This document shows, piece after piece, positions 33,612-41,550 of a DNA stretch of 41,550 nucleotides. Made by a program: the position numbers and the translations under genes. Within the stretch, counting starts at the first letter, position 1; the number at the start of each line of letters is the position of its first letter. Location: assembly GCA_016929415.1 (NCBI GenBank), contig JAFGIW010000119.1, forward strand, positions 1-41,550, given 5' to 3'. The notes under the pieces were generated by a model. The model was not told where the DNA came from. It saw nothing but the letters and a program-made list of their open reading frames with translations, and did no database searches. This DNA is from Chitinispirillaceae bacterium. Its GTDB lineage: Bacteria > Fibrobacterota > Chitinivibrionia > Chitinivibrionales > Chitinispirillaceae.

Positions 33612-33698
33612 ATGAATGGAATCAGCCCCGATACAGTAGGGAAAAAAACCAAGCGTATTACCGATGCCGATAGAGCTGCGCGGAGGTGCCGGTTATGA
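33612..33698 (+). CDS. 28-codon leader ORF coupled to the DEAD-box helicase
   Basis: ATG 33612 to TGA 33696-33698 encodes a basic 28-residue peptide (MNGISPDTVGKKTKRITDAD and eight more residues, Arg-rich at the end). It has an excellent ribosome site (AAAGGAG about 7 bases before the ATG), and its stop overlaps the helicase ATG in ATGA, while CGGAGG inside it serves as the helicase ribosome site. This indicates translational coupling. Whether the peptide has a function of its own is unknown. Confidence 0.6.
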   Translation: MNGISPDTVGKKTKRITDADRAARRCRL

Positions 33699-35065
33699 AC
33701 ACCACGTCACTTCAGAACCCGGTTGAGCTATCCACCGGAGGAGTATTTGCCGCACTGCTGCCGGAACTGCAACGCGCGCTCGCCGATGAGGAATACCGCC
33801 GCCCCACGCCCATTCAGGAAAGATCCATTCCGCCGCTACTTGACGGAAGAGATCTTCTCGGTTCGGCCCAGACCGGCACCGGCAAAACCGCGGCGTTTGT
33901 ACTGCCGATTCTTCAACGCCTGGCCTTGAGCGGGAAAGAAGCTCTTCGTGGAAAGCCGCGGGTCCTTATCCTTGCGCCGACCAGGGAATTGGCTTCGCAA
34001 ATCGGCAACAGCATCTCAGCCTATGGCCGGCACCTTCACATTACCGCGGCGGTCATCTTCGGTGGAGTCAAGCAGCACTCCCAGGTTGACAGCCTGAAAC
34101 GGGGCAGACACATCGTCGTAGCGACACCGGGGCGTCTTTTGGACCTGATGAATCAAGGGCACCTAAGCCTTGTGGCAATTGAAACGTTTGTCCTCGACGA
34201 GGCCGACCGCATGCTGGACATGGGATTTTTACCGGATATCCGCAAGGTTATCGGCAAACTCCCCGCACAAAGGCAGTCGCTTTTTTTCTCGGCCACCCTT
34301 GCACCCGAGGTGGTGAAACTTGCGAAATCCCTGGTTCGCAATCCCGTCGAAATAGCCATTTCACCGGAGATACCGGCGGTCGAGGAGATCGAGCAGACGG
34401 TATTTTTTATCGACCAGGAGAAAAAGATCAACCTCCTGATCGATCTGCTGAACGACGCCAGTTTCAACAAGGTTCTGGTCTTCACCAAAATGAAATACGG
34501 CGCCGACCGGATCTCCGATAAACTCAACCGCGCAGGAATTACCTCGGAGGCAATTCACGGCGATAAAGCCCAGAACGCCAGAACACGGACGTTGGACAAT
34601 TTCAAACGGGAGAAGATGCGCGTTCTCGTGGCCACCGACATCGCCGCCCGCGGCATCGATGTGGATCGCATCAGCCATGTGATCAACTACGACCTCCCGA
34701 ACGAACCCGAAACCTACATCCACCGGATCGGCCGCACGGCCCGGGCCGGCGCCAAGGGTTGTGCGGCTTCCTTCTGCAGCGCCGAAGAGAGAAATTTTCT
34801 GCACGAAATCGAAAAACTCATCCGCACACATATCCCCGTATGGCTCGACCATGAGCATAACAGCGACAAAGCCCGTTTCGCGACCGGTGCCGACGCGAAA
34901 CCGAAACCGCGTCAACAGCGTGACAACCGTTCACGGCAGCGACAAGAGTCGCGGCTGTCAAAGGATATCTTCTATTCGACCGGGAAACGGCAACACGGGA
35001 GAAATCCGGTGCATGGAAGAAGACGATACACCGGCCCGGCTGAGGGCAAGGCGCTCCTTCGATAG
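33695..35065 (+). CDS. rhlE: DEAD-box ATP-dependent RNA helicase, RhlE-like
   Basis: The 456-residue protein carries all helicase motifs in order: Q motif (RRPTPIQERSIPPLL), I AQTGTGKT, Ia PTRELA, Ib TPGRLLD, II DEAD in VLDEADRMLDMGF, III SAT in FFSATLA, IV VLVFTKMKYGAD, V ATDIAARGIDVD and VI HRIGRTARAG. The C-terminal ~75 residues form a basic, disordered tail (KPKPRQQRDNRSRQRQESR), typical of RhlE/DeaD-type RNA chaperone helicases involved in ribosome assembly and mRNA decay. The ATG at 33695 overlaps the leader ORF stop; a GTG at 33686 is a less likely start. Confidence 0.95.
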   Translation: MNTTSLQNPVELSTGGVFAALLPELQRALADEEYRRPTPIQERSIPPLLDGRDLLGSAQTGTGKTAAFVLPILQRLALSGKEALRGKPRVLILAPTRELASQIGNSISAYGRHLHITAAVIFGGVKQHSQVDSLKRGRHIVVATPGRLLDLMNQGHLSLVAIETFVLDEADRMLDMGFLPDIRKVIGKLPAQRQSLFFSATLAPEVVKLAKSLVRNPVEIAISPEIPAVEEIEQTVFFIDQEKKINLLIDLLNDASFNKVLVFTKMKYGADRISDKLNRAGITSEAIHGDKAQNARTRTLDNFKREKMRVLVATDIAARGIDVDRISHVINYDLPNEPETYIHRIGRTARAGAKGCAASFCSAEERNFLHEIEKLIRTHIPVWLDHEHNSDKARFATGADAKPKPRQQRDNRSRQRQESRLSKDIFYSTGKRQHGRNPVHGRRRYTGPAEGKALLR

Positions 35066-35217
35066 TCCATCAATGAAGTAGCCCGGGAGGGCAATACCGA
35101 CTCCGACCCCGGTTTTAATAGGGGTCTCTCCTGCCCCTGGCGATTTTCCCCCGATTTCGTCTATTTTAACTATTGCAGGGATTGAATAGCGTGCATAGAG
35201 AGAGGCAGCGTACAGGT

Positions 35218-35616
35218 ATGTCATACCTTCATTTGAAAATCGTTCCAACAGTCATAACGTTGATCTTTCTGGCTTCTTTTGCATGGGCCGGAAAATCGAC
35301 GGCCATATGTTCCCCTCCCTGCTCTACGTACAATATATGTATAAACGGAAATTGTTATGATGGAAGAGATATTCCCGATTTGAAGGTGAATCCGTACGCG
35401 ACAAGGATACGGCGGCCGACCGTTCTCGGTTTTGTATTCATTGGTATATCAGCCATAGTGGCCGGAGCCGTTTATAATGAGAAAAAATCTCCCGCCACGA
35501 TTCCTCTGGCGATAATGCAACCGGCGGCGGCTTCCGCCATATTCTTCACCGTTGCATTCGGAAGAAGGGCCAAGGCCGCCGCCTGGCGGAAAGCCCTGAA
35601 AAATGTTTACCCGTAG
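35218..35616 (+). CDS. Small exported Cys-rich membrane protein
   Basis: The 132-residue product from ATG 35218 has a signal peptide (VPTVITLIFLASFAWAG), a four-cysteine EGF-like stretch with two Cys pairs (CSPPCSTYNICINGNCYDG), a hydrophobic hairpin (TVLGFVFIGISAIVAGAVY and IPLAIMQPAAASAIFFTVAF) and a basic C-terminus (GRRAKAAAWRKALKNVYP). I do not recognise the family. The cysteine motif suggests an oxidised periplasmic or surface loop. It is followed 37 bases later by another small membrane protein of similar layout, so the two may act as a pair. The ribosome site is weak. Confidence 0.6.
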   Translation: MSYLHLKIVPTVITLIFLASFAWAGKSTAICSPPCSTYNICINGNCYDGRDIPDLKVNPYATRIRRPTVLGFVFIGISAIVAGAVYNEKKSPATIPLAIMQPAAASAIFFTVAFGRRAKAAAWRKALKNVYP

Positions 35617-35653
35617 GAGGACTTCCCGCCGGTATACTTGGAAAGAAGAGTTT

Positions 35654-36007
35654 ATGAAGACCCACATATTGTCGGGAAAGAGAACGGTCGTGAGAACGGG
35701 AATGCTTTTATTGCTGTTGATGGGCACTACCGCATTCTCCGATAAAATCGGTTCGCCGTGCCTGGATTCTCTTTTCATTTATCTGAAGCGGGAGCGGCGA
35801 CCTGAGGACCTCACGGTGAAAGAGCGGAATTACGTGCGTTCCATGGATGAAAAATGTCGCCGGTTTCAAGATGAAGAACGGGAAAAGGAAAAAAAGGACT
35901 ATGTTCACGGCAAGGTAAAAAAAGGGGTGATTCTCGGCGTTATTTTAACTGCGGTTACGTCAATAGCCATAGCATTAACAGTGATGATGGCGCGTTATAT
36001 TGAATAA
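35654..36007 (+). CDS. Small exported membrane protein
   Basis: The 117-residue product from ATG 35654 (AAAGAAGAG six bases before) has a signal-like segment (RTGMLLLLLMGTTAFS), a charged central part with two cysteines (SPCLDSLFIYLKRERRPEDL, MDEKCRRFQDEEREKEKKD) and a C-terminal membrane helix (GVILGVILTAVTSIAIALTV). Family unknown. It directly follows the Cys-rich small protein gene on the same strand. The shared plan (signal, Cys-bearing loop, membrane helix near the C-terminus) hints at paired function. Confidence 0.6.
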   Translation: MKTHILSGKRTVVRTGMLLLLLMGTTAFSDKIGSPCLDSLFIYLKRERRPEDLTVKERNYVRSMDEKCRRFQDEEREKEKKDYVHGKVKKGVILGVILTAVTSIAIALTVMMARYIE

Positions 36008-36084
36008 GATGGTTCCTGCTTCAGGCCGCCAAAATAAACCTTGCGTAAAAATTCTCCAGGGATGCGGGTTCAATTCGTTCGCTT

Positions 36085-36492
36085 GAAGACCCGGAAAATA
36101 GAAAAAACGACTCCAATCCGTCCTCCTCCCGGCGGACTGAAGAGTGAGTATATTCTTTAACCACCCCTCCCTTGATCCGGGCATAGTCCTTATCTATATT
36201 GATTTCAAGCCTTGATCAACTCCACAACACACGACGGAAACACCGTGGACGCAACAACCGTCATTTCCGCTTCGCCGCAACAGGCGCCGATAGTTCCCCC
36301 GCAGGAGAAAAACCATTACATGCGCCGGAACCTTTCTCCCCGACCGGGAACCGAAGGAGGGCGCTGGTGTATAACAGCAACCGTTTTTCTGAGATATAAA
36401 GAAACCATATTCACTGATATCAGGGTTTTCAGGGCGGTATTGAGACGGTGCGACAAGGTGGGAATAAGATGAAGATTCATGGTAGCAGGGAG
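36085..36492 (+). repeat. Dispersed repeat, copy B
   Basis: The plus strand matches the minus strand of 2332-2745 with the same order of landmarks, including CACTGATATC, GTGCGACAAGGTG and CAACAACCGTCATTTCCGC. As in copy A, a frame ending at an equivalent TGA (here near 36472) stays open through the core. It sits in the gap between the small membrane proteins and the sensor kinase and is directly followed by a hairpin at 36498. Confidence 0.85.
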
Positions 36493-36497
36493 TTGGT

Positions 36498-36517
36498 ACG
36501 CCAAGAAAGCTTGGCGT
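36498..36517 (+). terminator. Strong hairpin after dispersed repeat copy B
   Basis: ACGCCAAG (36498-36505), loop AAAG and CTTGGCGT (36510-36517) form a perfect 8-bp stem followed by TTCTTAT. This is terminator-like with an imperfect T-run and would end transcripts from the left before the kinase leader. Confidence 0.6.
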
Positions 36518-36797
36518 TTCTTATATAGTGACCTGTCAGCATGGACGTTGACGGGAAGTCCATATCCGGTAAGAGCACGGCTGAAAGCCGTCTGAATGGT
36601 GTCGAAGCAGGAAGTGAGGCACTACTTCAGGCACGCCGGGATACCCCACCCCTCGACCGGCTCGGGGACTACAAGCTCGGTACAAGTCTTTGGCGGGGCT
36701 GGCGGGTGACTGCCATTCCTACGCTCCCTAAAAAATGCTGCCCGTTCTGAAATAATTGATAGGCGGCGACAAATAAAGGAAGGAAGTAAAGCCGAAA
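36518..36797 (+). other. Structured non-coding leader upstream of the histidine kinase
   Basis: Several hairpins can be drawn in this 280-base stretch: ACGGCT-GAA-AGCCGT (about 36577-36591), GAAGT...ACTTC (about 36611-36628), and CCC(T)CGA...TCGGGG (36649-36667). The last is typical of the intergenic palindromes that translate as EPVEG on the minus strand. It may be a leader RNA of the kinase gene or a chain of small repeats. AAGGAAGGAAG about 10 bases before 36798 is the ribosome site. Confidence 0.4.
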
Positions 36798-38723
36798 ATG
36801 TCATCAACGAGTAATCAAATCGACAGTAGTCAAAAAGAGGGCAAAGGGAATGCCGACAGTCGGAACCACAAGAATTTTGTGCTGCCAATTGCTATCGTTC
36901 TCCTGACATTCGCCGGGCTGTATATATGCAGACTCTATAGCTACCTGCTGTTTCATTCCCTTGCCGAGGGTTTCAGCATCATTATCGCTGCCGGTATTTT
37001 CATGCTTGTATGGAATTCGAGGCGCCTCTTGGAAAACGAATATTTACTTTTCCTTGGCATAGCCTATCTATTCGTTGCATGTCTGGATCTGGTTCATACA
37101 CTCTCATATTCCGGCATGGGAGTTTTGCCTCACGCGACTGCGAATATAGCCACCCAGTTTTGGATTACGACCAGATATCTGGAGAGTATTTCACTACTTA
37201 TCGCGCCTTGTTTTCTCCACCGCAAACTGAACGCCGGATTGGCCTTTGCAGGTTTCGTTTTTGTTACTACGCTCCTCCTCGTGTCTATTTTCACGGGGCA
37301 TTTCCCCGTTTGTTTTGTAGATGGCAAGGGTTTGACCGGATTTAAGGTCATCAGCGAATATGTCATATCCTTAATTCTCTTGGCAAGTATCATCATCCTT
37401 CACAGTTACCGCCGTATTCTCGACGTACACGTCTACCATCTCGTGGTGGCGTCGGTTCTGATCACAGTGGGGTCCGAGATGGCCTTCACGCTTTATACAG
37501 ATCCTTATGGCCTTTCAAACATGGTCGGCCACTTGCTCAAAACCATCTCCTTCTATTTTATTTACAAGGCCGTGATTGTAATCGGATTGCAACGCCCGTA
37601 TGATCTCTTCTATCGGCAACTTAACCAGAGTAGAGAGACATTGCGAAAAAGCGAAGAACGCTTTCGCACCGTGGCCGATTTTACATACGATATGGAATAC
37701 TGGATTGGCACTGCGGGTACATTGCTTTATCTATCGCCTTCATGTTTCCGCATAACAGGATATTCGCGCGACGAGTTCATGGCTGACGCCGACCTGTTGT
37801 CACGTATAGTTCATCCGGATGATTTGAATAAAGTCCAACTACACCTGGCCGAGGAACCATTTAAACGGGAAATGAATAGCCTGGAATACCGCATTACCAC
37901 CAAGACCGGAGAAATTCGCTGGATCGGACATCAGTGCAATTCTGTGGTTGCGCCCGATGGAACGTTGCGCGGTCGCCGTGCTTCCAACAGGGATATTACC
38001 TCCCTCAAGCAGGTTGAGGAAGAGCTCAGAAGTAGCAGAGACGAGTTAGCTATAGCCAATAAGGATCTTAAGTCATTCTCATATTCCATCTCACACGATC
38101 TTCGAAATCCACTTAACAATATGCTTGCGGTGGCGAGTTTGCTTGATATGCGTTACTCAGACTCATTGGATGAAGACGGGAAACGCTGTATCGTCGAAGT
38201 AAAGAAGGGCGTCGTTAAAATGAACAAATTAATAACGCAATTGCTGCAGCTATCGAATGTCGCGCATCACTCTCTGAATATTACCGACGTACGGCTTGAC
38301 GCTATTGCCGCCGATTTCCTCGCTGAATTGCGTAACAGTGCTCCTCAACGCGAAGTGAAAACGCTTATCAATGAAAATATAACCGTGCGTGGGGATGAAA
38401 GTCTTTTGCGAATCGCTATTGAAAACCTTATCAGAAATGCATGGAAGTATTCGTCGAAGTGCGAAAGTTCATTTATTGAGATAGGCACAAAGAATGTTTC
38501 GGAATGTCCCCACTTTTTCGTAAAAGACAATGGAACAGGATTTGATATGAAAGATGCACAAAGAATATTCGAACCCTTCCAAAGAGCGCACCCTGAAAAA
38601 GAATACAAGGGTACTGGAATAGGCCTGTCTATCGTGAAGCGTATCATAGAAAAACATGGTGGCCGGATTTGGGCCGAATCCGAAGTTGGGAAAGGTGCTT
38701 GTTTCTATTTCACGTTGCCATAG
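36798..38723 (+). CDS. Membrane sensor histidine kinase: MASE3-PAS-HisKA-HATPase
   Basis: The 641-residue protein has an N-terminal MASE3-like membrane domain of seven to eight helices (residues ~27-265, including DLVHTLSYSGMGVLP and GLSNMVGHLLKTISFYFIYKA), a PAS/PAC domain (~285-405, with HPDDL and GEIRWIGHQC), a HisKA helix with the H-box SYSISHDLRNPLNN (His 433), and an ATPase domain with N box IENLIRNAWKYS, G1 KDNGTGFD, F box FEPFQRAH and G2 GTGIGLSIVKRI. It autophosphorylates on His 433 and should pass phosphate to a response regulator that is not adjacent. It is an orphan in this window. The signal is unknown. Confidence 0.93.
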   Translation: MSSTSNQIDSSQKEGKGNADSRNHKNFVLPIAIVLLTFAGLYICRLYSYLLFHSLAEGFSIIIAAGIFMLVWNSRRLLENEYLLFLGIAYLFVACLDLVHTLSYSGMGVLPHATANIATQFWITTRYLESISLLIAPCFLHRKLNAGLAFAGFVFVTTLLLVSIFTGHFPVCFVDGKGLTGFKVISEYVISLILLASIIILHSYRRILDVHVYHLVVASVLITVGSEMAFTLYTDPYGLSNMVGHLLKTISFYFIYKAVIVIGLQRPYDLFYRQLNQSRETLRKSEERFRTVADFTYDMEYWIGTAGTLLYLSPSCFRITGYSRDEFMADADLLSRIVHPDDLNKVQLHLAEEPFKREMNSLEYRITTKTGEIRWIGHQCNSVVAPDGTLRGRRASNRDITSLKQVEEELRSSRDELAIANKDLKSFSYSISHDLRNPLNNMLAVASLLDMRYSDSLDEDGKRCIVEVKKGVVKMNKLITQLLQLSNVAHHSLNITDVRLDAIAADFLAELRNSAPQREVKTLINENITVRGDESLLRIAIENLIRNAWKYSSKCESSFIEIGTKNVSECPHFFVKDNGTGFDMKDAQRIFEPFQRAHPEKEYKGTGIGLSIVKRIIEKHGGRIWAESEVGKGACFYFTLP

Positions 38724-38906
38724 TTGAACTTTGTTTGGATTGGATATTGAGCGAACCTGCCCCGCAAATCGCAGTGGAACATCTATGGTTTTGGAAAAAA
38801 AGACCGGATAATGGCCGCCGCAGAAGAGATGAAATCGGTTAGCGGAAAGGGCAGCAATTCTTATTTAACCCTGACGATGGTGCCCGTTACGTTTGTATTT
38901 CCGATA

Positions 38907-38926
38907 ATCCCCCGCCTGCGGGGGAT
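38907..38926. repeat. Perfect palindrome between the kinase and NUDIX genes
   Basis: ATCCCCCGC-CT-GCGGGGGAT is a 9-bp perfect stem with a 2-base loop and no adjacent T-run on either strand. It is probably a REP-like palindrome, though it could serve as a bidirectional transcription stop between the convergent genes. A run of nine G follows nearby (about 38950). Confidence 0.5.
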
Positions 38927-38992
38927 GCGGAACAAGAAGCACTGCCAAGGGGGGGGGTGAAGAAAAGAGGCAAAGACCCGGTGCAGGTAATT

Positions 38993-39547
38993 CTACTGCG
39001 TTACATAAGGAGATTTATTATCGATTACCTCAAACAGTCTTCGATACTCCTCGTCATGCGGAACGAAAAGCTCCTTTTTCTCTGATAAAAGTCTTTTCAA
39101 TGTAATAATCGAATAATACACCACGCCGCTCACCTCTTCCGGATCGGGAGTGACCTCTTCTTCCTCAACAGGTACAGTATAAAGATAAACATCCGTTATC
39201 TCATTGTCTTTTATTGAATTATCGGGAGAAATATAATAATGCCGTAAAGTGAATAGGAATCTCAAAGCATTGCTTTCAATGGAAATACCCAATTCCTCCC
39301 TCATCTCCCGTACCGCGGTTCCCCTGCTCGAATCTCCCGCGGAAATATGCCCTGCAGCAGAGATGTCCCACAGACAGGGAAAAGTTTCTTTGGTAGATGA
39401 CCGTTTCTGAAATAACAGTTCTCCCCCGCGATTTCGAATCCAGACATGGACGGTTCGATGCCATAACCCTTTGGTATGGGCTATGCTGCGTAAAACAGTC
39501 CGGCCTGTCCACTTTCCATCGGCAGTAAGGATCTCTACTGATTCCAT
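38993..39547 (-). CDS. NUDIX hydrolase of the IDI/YfcD-like group
   Basis: The 184-residue protein shows the Nudix box GHISAGDSSRGTAVREMREE with LGI following; the first conserved Glu is replaced by Asp (GX5D). The N-terminal GRTVLRSIAHTKGLWHRTVHVWI and LLFQKRSSTKETFPCLWDISAAGH place it with isopentenyl-diphosphate isomerase-like and YfcD-like NUDIX proteins. It hydrolyses nucleoside diphosphate-linked or related substrates; the exact one is not evident. It starts 4 bases after the stop of the zinc-ribbon protein gene, so it is the last of a three-gene operon. Substitution of the Glu by Asp may weaken metal binding, but the REMREE catalytic core is intact. Confidence 0.88.
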   Translation of the reverse strand: MESVEILTADGKWTGRTVLRSIAHTKGLWHRTVHVWIRNRGGELLFQKRSSTKETFPCLWDISAAGHISAGDSSRGTAVREMREELGISIESNALRFLFTLRHYYISPDNSIKDNEITDVYLYTVPVEEEEVTPDPEEVSGVVYYSIITLKRLLSEKKELFVPHDEEYRRLFEVIDNKSPYVTQ

Positions 39548-39551
39548 GGCT

Positions 39552-40145
39552 TTATTCTGAAATTGAGGGCAGGCCTAATTTCTGAAGAAATTTTTTGATT
39601 CTCTCGATCCTGCCGACCGTATCAACGGAAATTTTTTCATACAGACGGGCCATTCGATGGGTTCGAACCCGGAGTTCATAGTCCTTTTCGGATTCGGTCT
39701 CTTTTCGGAGTGGTTTTTTAATATCTTTCGCATAGTGCATAAGGCCGATATGCCCTGCCGGGGCTTCAATAATGCCTCGCGCGATTCCTTTCGCCAGCTC
39801 GGCGCAAACAGCGGTAAGGTTTTCGATATCATGCGCAATTTCAAGCCATTCGGTAGGTTCCAACGTATCGGCCTGCTCTTGAATCATCCCTGATGAGTCA
39901 ATCCCGCCGCTCATTGGTTGTTGCTCACCTAAAGCGATCACCATTTCCGTGGCGTATCTTTTCCCGCAGGTTGAGCACACCAATCCTTCATTGCCGACAC
40001 CAAGACAGAGCGTTCCCGCTGGAAGATTGATCTCCCGGCGACAAATCAGGCAGCAATTCGCCTCTCCCGACAGCTCCTTTTCAGTCCGGTGACGTATAAC
40101 CATCCTGTTTTTAATAAGTTGCCTGATGTCGTCGGAGAAGCTCAT
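39552..40145 (-). CDS. Zinc-ribbon-like hypothetical protein
   Basis: The 197-residue protein has two cysteine pairs, CCLICRREI (residues ~31-39) and CSTCGKRYA (~57-65), spaced as in a treble-clef or zinc-ribbon fold. A linker and a helical C-terminal half follow (WLEIAHDIENLTAVCAELAKG; later EKDYELRVRTHRMARLYEK). It is cytosolic, with no signal peptide. The family is not recognised. It lies between a small 97-codon gene and the NUDIX gene in one operon with gaps of 41 and 4 bases. The fold suggests RNA, DNA or protein binding, but this is not proven. Confidence 0.7.
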   Translation of the reverse strand: MSFSDDIRQLIKNRMVIRHRTEKELSGEANCCLICRREINLPAGTLCLGVGNEGLVCSTCGKRYATEMVIALGEQQPMSGGIDSSGMIQEQADTLEPTEWLEIAHDIENLTAVCAELAKGIARGIIEAPAGHIGLMHYAKDIKKPLRKETESEKDYELRVRTHRMARLYEKISVDTVGRIERIKKFLQKLGLPSISE

Positions 40146-40186
40146 AAACAGATAGGGAAAACCAACAGCAGCGAATGAAAAACGCT

Positions 40187-40480
40187 CTACAACGCTTCCA
40201 TTATTATTTTATCAGCCAGGGCATCATCGATGGTCGGGTAGGAATCACGATGTTTTTTCATTTTTATGGCCACCTCTTTATCTGACATGGTTGCAGCAAT
40301 CGCTGTCAGCCATGCATATTCTCCCACCCGGTTCAGCTCCTCACCCGACAGGTCCACCAGATCGAAAGTGACCGCATCAACAGGCTGTTTGAAAGTGCGT
40401 CTGCGCTGTTTGGCAAATATGCGATTATGAAGATAACCGTCATGCCGGGGTGAAACCGATTGAGTCCGTTCAGGTACCAT
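40187..40480 (-). CDS. Small hypothetical protein, first gene of the NUDIX operon
   Basis: The 97-residue product is charged and soluble: a basic N-terminal third (RIFAKQRRRTFKQPVDAVTF) followed by predicted helices (LSGEELNRVGEYAWLTAIAA, MSDKEVAIKMKKHRDSYPTI). There are no cysteines and no signal peptide. It lies 41 bases before the zinc-ribbon gene on the same strand. AAGGAAGGGA lies about 6 bases before the ATG at 40480. Family unknown. Confidence 0.6.
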   Translation of the reverse strand: MVPERTQSVSPRHDGYLHNRIFAKQRRRTFKQPVDAVTFDLVDLSGEELNRVGEYAWLTAIAATMSDKEVAIKMKKHRDSYPTIDDALADKIIMEAL

Positions 40481-40642
40481 AATCCCTTCCTTGGAAAATA
40501 TGATCTTCTACTTTAATAATATACTAGAATTTGCCGGCGTCATGCATCTTTTCGTTGCACACACCCGCCGCATGGTGATACAATTTCTTTTTAATTATTT
40601 TCAGTTCCATAGTTCTCTCACCTCCCGAAGGGGGCACTTTCC

Positions 40643-41550
40643 ATGAAATATACCGTCCGTGTTGTGCTGTTGTCATTGAGCCTGTTCGCCGTCGCGTGGG
40701 CGCAAACCACCGCCGAATCGAAGACAAACTATGCTGTTGTAAACCTGAAAAACAGCGCTGGCGTTACCGAAGGAGAAAGCGAACTGATCACCGACCGGCT
40801 GCGCAGCGAGCTTTTCAATACGGGAAAAGTCAATGTAATGGAGCGCAACCAGATGCAGGAGATTCTCAAGGAGCAGGGGTTTCAGCAGTCGGGCGTCTGC
40901 ACCGATGAAGCGTGCCTGGTCGAAATGGGACAGATGCTCGGCGTCAAGATAATCGTGGTCGGCTCGCTCGGGAAACTTGGTTCGATGTTCATGGTCAATA
41001 TCCGCGCGATCGATGTCCAAACGGCCCAAATCGTAAAAGTCGTTTCGGTTGACATCAAAGGCGACATCGAAGAGGTGGTGGAACATCTTAAAACGATCGC
41101 ACGTAAGCTGACCGGCATGGATACCGGCGGCTCGCCGGAGCCGAAAGTTGTTGCAGCGCCTGTTGAAAAAGAGATGCGGGAGGAACCCGAAGCCGCCGCT
41201 GCTTCCGAAACGACCGCGGTGTCGGAACAAACGGAAGCGATCGAAGAGGAGGATGAAAAGGAAAAGGTGGCGACACTGGATGAAAAAACGGAGAAAAACC
41301 GCAACAGGGGGGGGGTGGGCATCTCCTTTACGTTACTTCCAGGTAGAGTCCGGCACACAATTGATGAGGAGGGTGAAACCTTCGATGATATGATCTTTTT
41401 ACTGCTCGATTCGACTAAGTTTTATGATCGCAGCTATTTCAACGAAATAGTCGATGAAGAGATGGGATATTCCAGGACCGCCACCCCCCTGATGGATTTC
41501 CTGGTGCGCTTCTATATAAGGGCCGGGAAATTCCTGACCGTCGAGGTGGG
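40643..41550 (+). CDS. CsgG-like exported protein, 3' end beyond the window
   Basis: The frame is open from ATG 40643 to the window end (302 codons). A signal peptide (MKYTVRVVLLSLSLFAVAWA, cleavage before QTT) is followed by a CsgG/HfaB-like periplasmic domain: YAVVNLKNSAGVTEGESELI, LRSELFNTGKVNVMERNQMQ, EILKEQGFQQSGVCTDEACL, the MGQMLGVKIIVVGSLGKLGS core and a VNIRAIDVQTA strand. A Glu/Ala-rich linker (residues ~165-220) then leads to a further domain that runs out of the window. No lipobox cysteine follows the signal peptide. Such proteins occur in many copies in Fibrobacterota-like genomes; the role of this one is not known. GAAGGGGG is the ribosome site. Confidence 0.8.
   Translation, partial: MKYTVRVVLLSLSLFAVAWAQTTAESKTNYAVVNLKNSAGVTEGESELITDRLRSELFNTGKVNVMERNQMQEILKEQGFQQSGVCTDEACLVEMGQMLGVKIIVVGSLGKLGSMFMVNIRAIDVQTAQIVKVVSVDIKGDIEEVVEHLKTIARKLTGMDTGGSPEPKVVAAPVEKEMREEPEAAAASETTAVSEQTEAIEEEDEKEKVATLDEKTEKNRNRGGVGISFTLLPGRVRHTIDEEGETFDDMIFLLLDSTKFYDRSYFNEIVDEEMGYSRTATPLMDFLVRFYIRAGKFLTVEV

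Noticed and set aside
36622-36888. 88-codon minus-strand ORF with a VVPEPVEGWG segment
   Set aside because: That segment is the usual translation of an intergenic palindrome, not a protein.

Overview
The window reads as a chromosomal segment of a Gram-negative bacterium of the FCB superphylum, most likely a Fibrobacterota/Chitinispirillia-type lineage. This is inferred from three secreted proteins ending in type-IX-secretion-like C-terminal domains, a CsgG-like protein of a style common in that group, secreted beta-propellers, and a moderate GC content (GC-rich core genes next to AT-rich islands). No rRNA is present, so the assignment stays tentative.

Layout. 1-1300: the 3' part of a group II intron (reverse transcriptase/maturase plus domains V-VI), whose N-terminal coding part looks scrambled. 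1377-2171 (minus): an AT-rich rnk plus DsrE-like pair. 2332-2745: one copy of a ~400-bp dispersed repeat whose inverted second copy lies at 36085-36492. 2870-4267: a secreted protein with carboxypeptidase-regulatory-like domains. 4427-10826 (minus): the most interesting block, a tightly coupled TPR gene and a 1656-residue protein with a BrxC/PglY/DUF6079-like P-loop ATPase at its N-terminus and a PglZ-like alkaline-phosphatase-superfamily domain at its C-terminus, followed closely by fxsA. 11348-17184: a DEDDh exonuclease, a methyltransferase, a B12-type radical SAM gene interrupted by an in-frame amber codon, a membrane-anchored LuxR regulator, a GNAT enzyme and a seven-bladed secreted propeller. 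17475-17661: tRNA-Cys and tRNA-Gly with a terminator between them.

17821-22431 (minus) is a housekeeping operon, miaB-lapA-SPOR protein-gatB-small membrane protein, with 4-nt overlaps at two junctions. Divergent from it is uvrC, whose two halves differ in base composition. An AT-rich TMTC-like membrane/TPR protein follows. 26889-28886 is a MarR-ArsA(HSP20)-small helical protein operon with a clear promoter and palindromic operator. 29192-33216 encodes two large secreted beta-propeller proteins. 33612-35065 is a DEAD-box RNA helicase translationally coupled to a 28-codon leader ORF. Two small exported membrane proteins, the second dispersed repeat, and a structured leader ahead of a MASE3-PAS histidine kinase follow. 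The right end holds a three-gene minus-strand operon (small protein, zinc-ribbon-like protein, NUDIX hydrolase) and the start of a CsgG-like protein that runs off the window.

The best candidate for an undescribed system is the TPR plus ATPase-PglZ fusion: the two proteins shared by BREX-type phage defence appear here as one polypeptide, with no methyltransferase or other BREX gene visible. Its role in defence is an inference.
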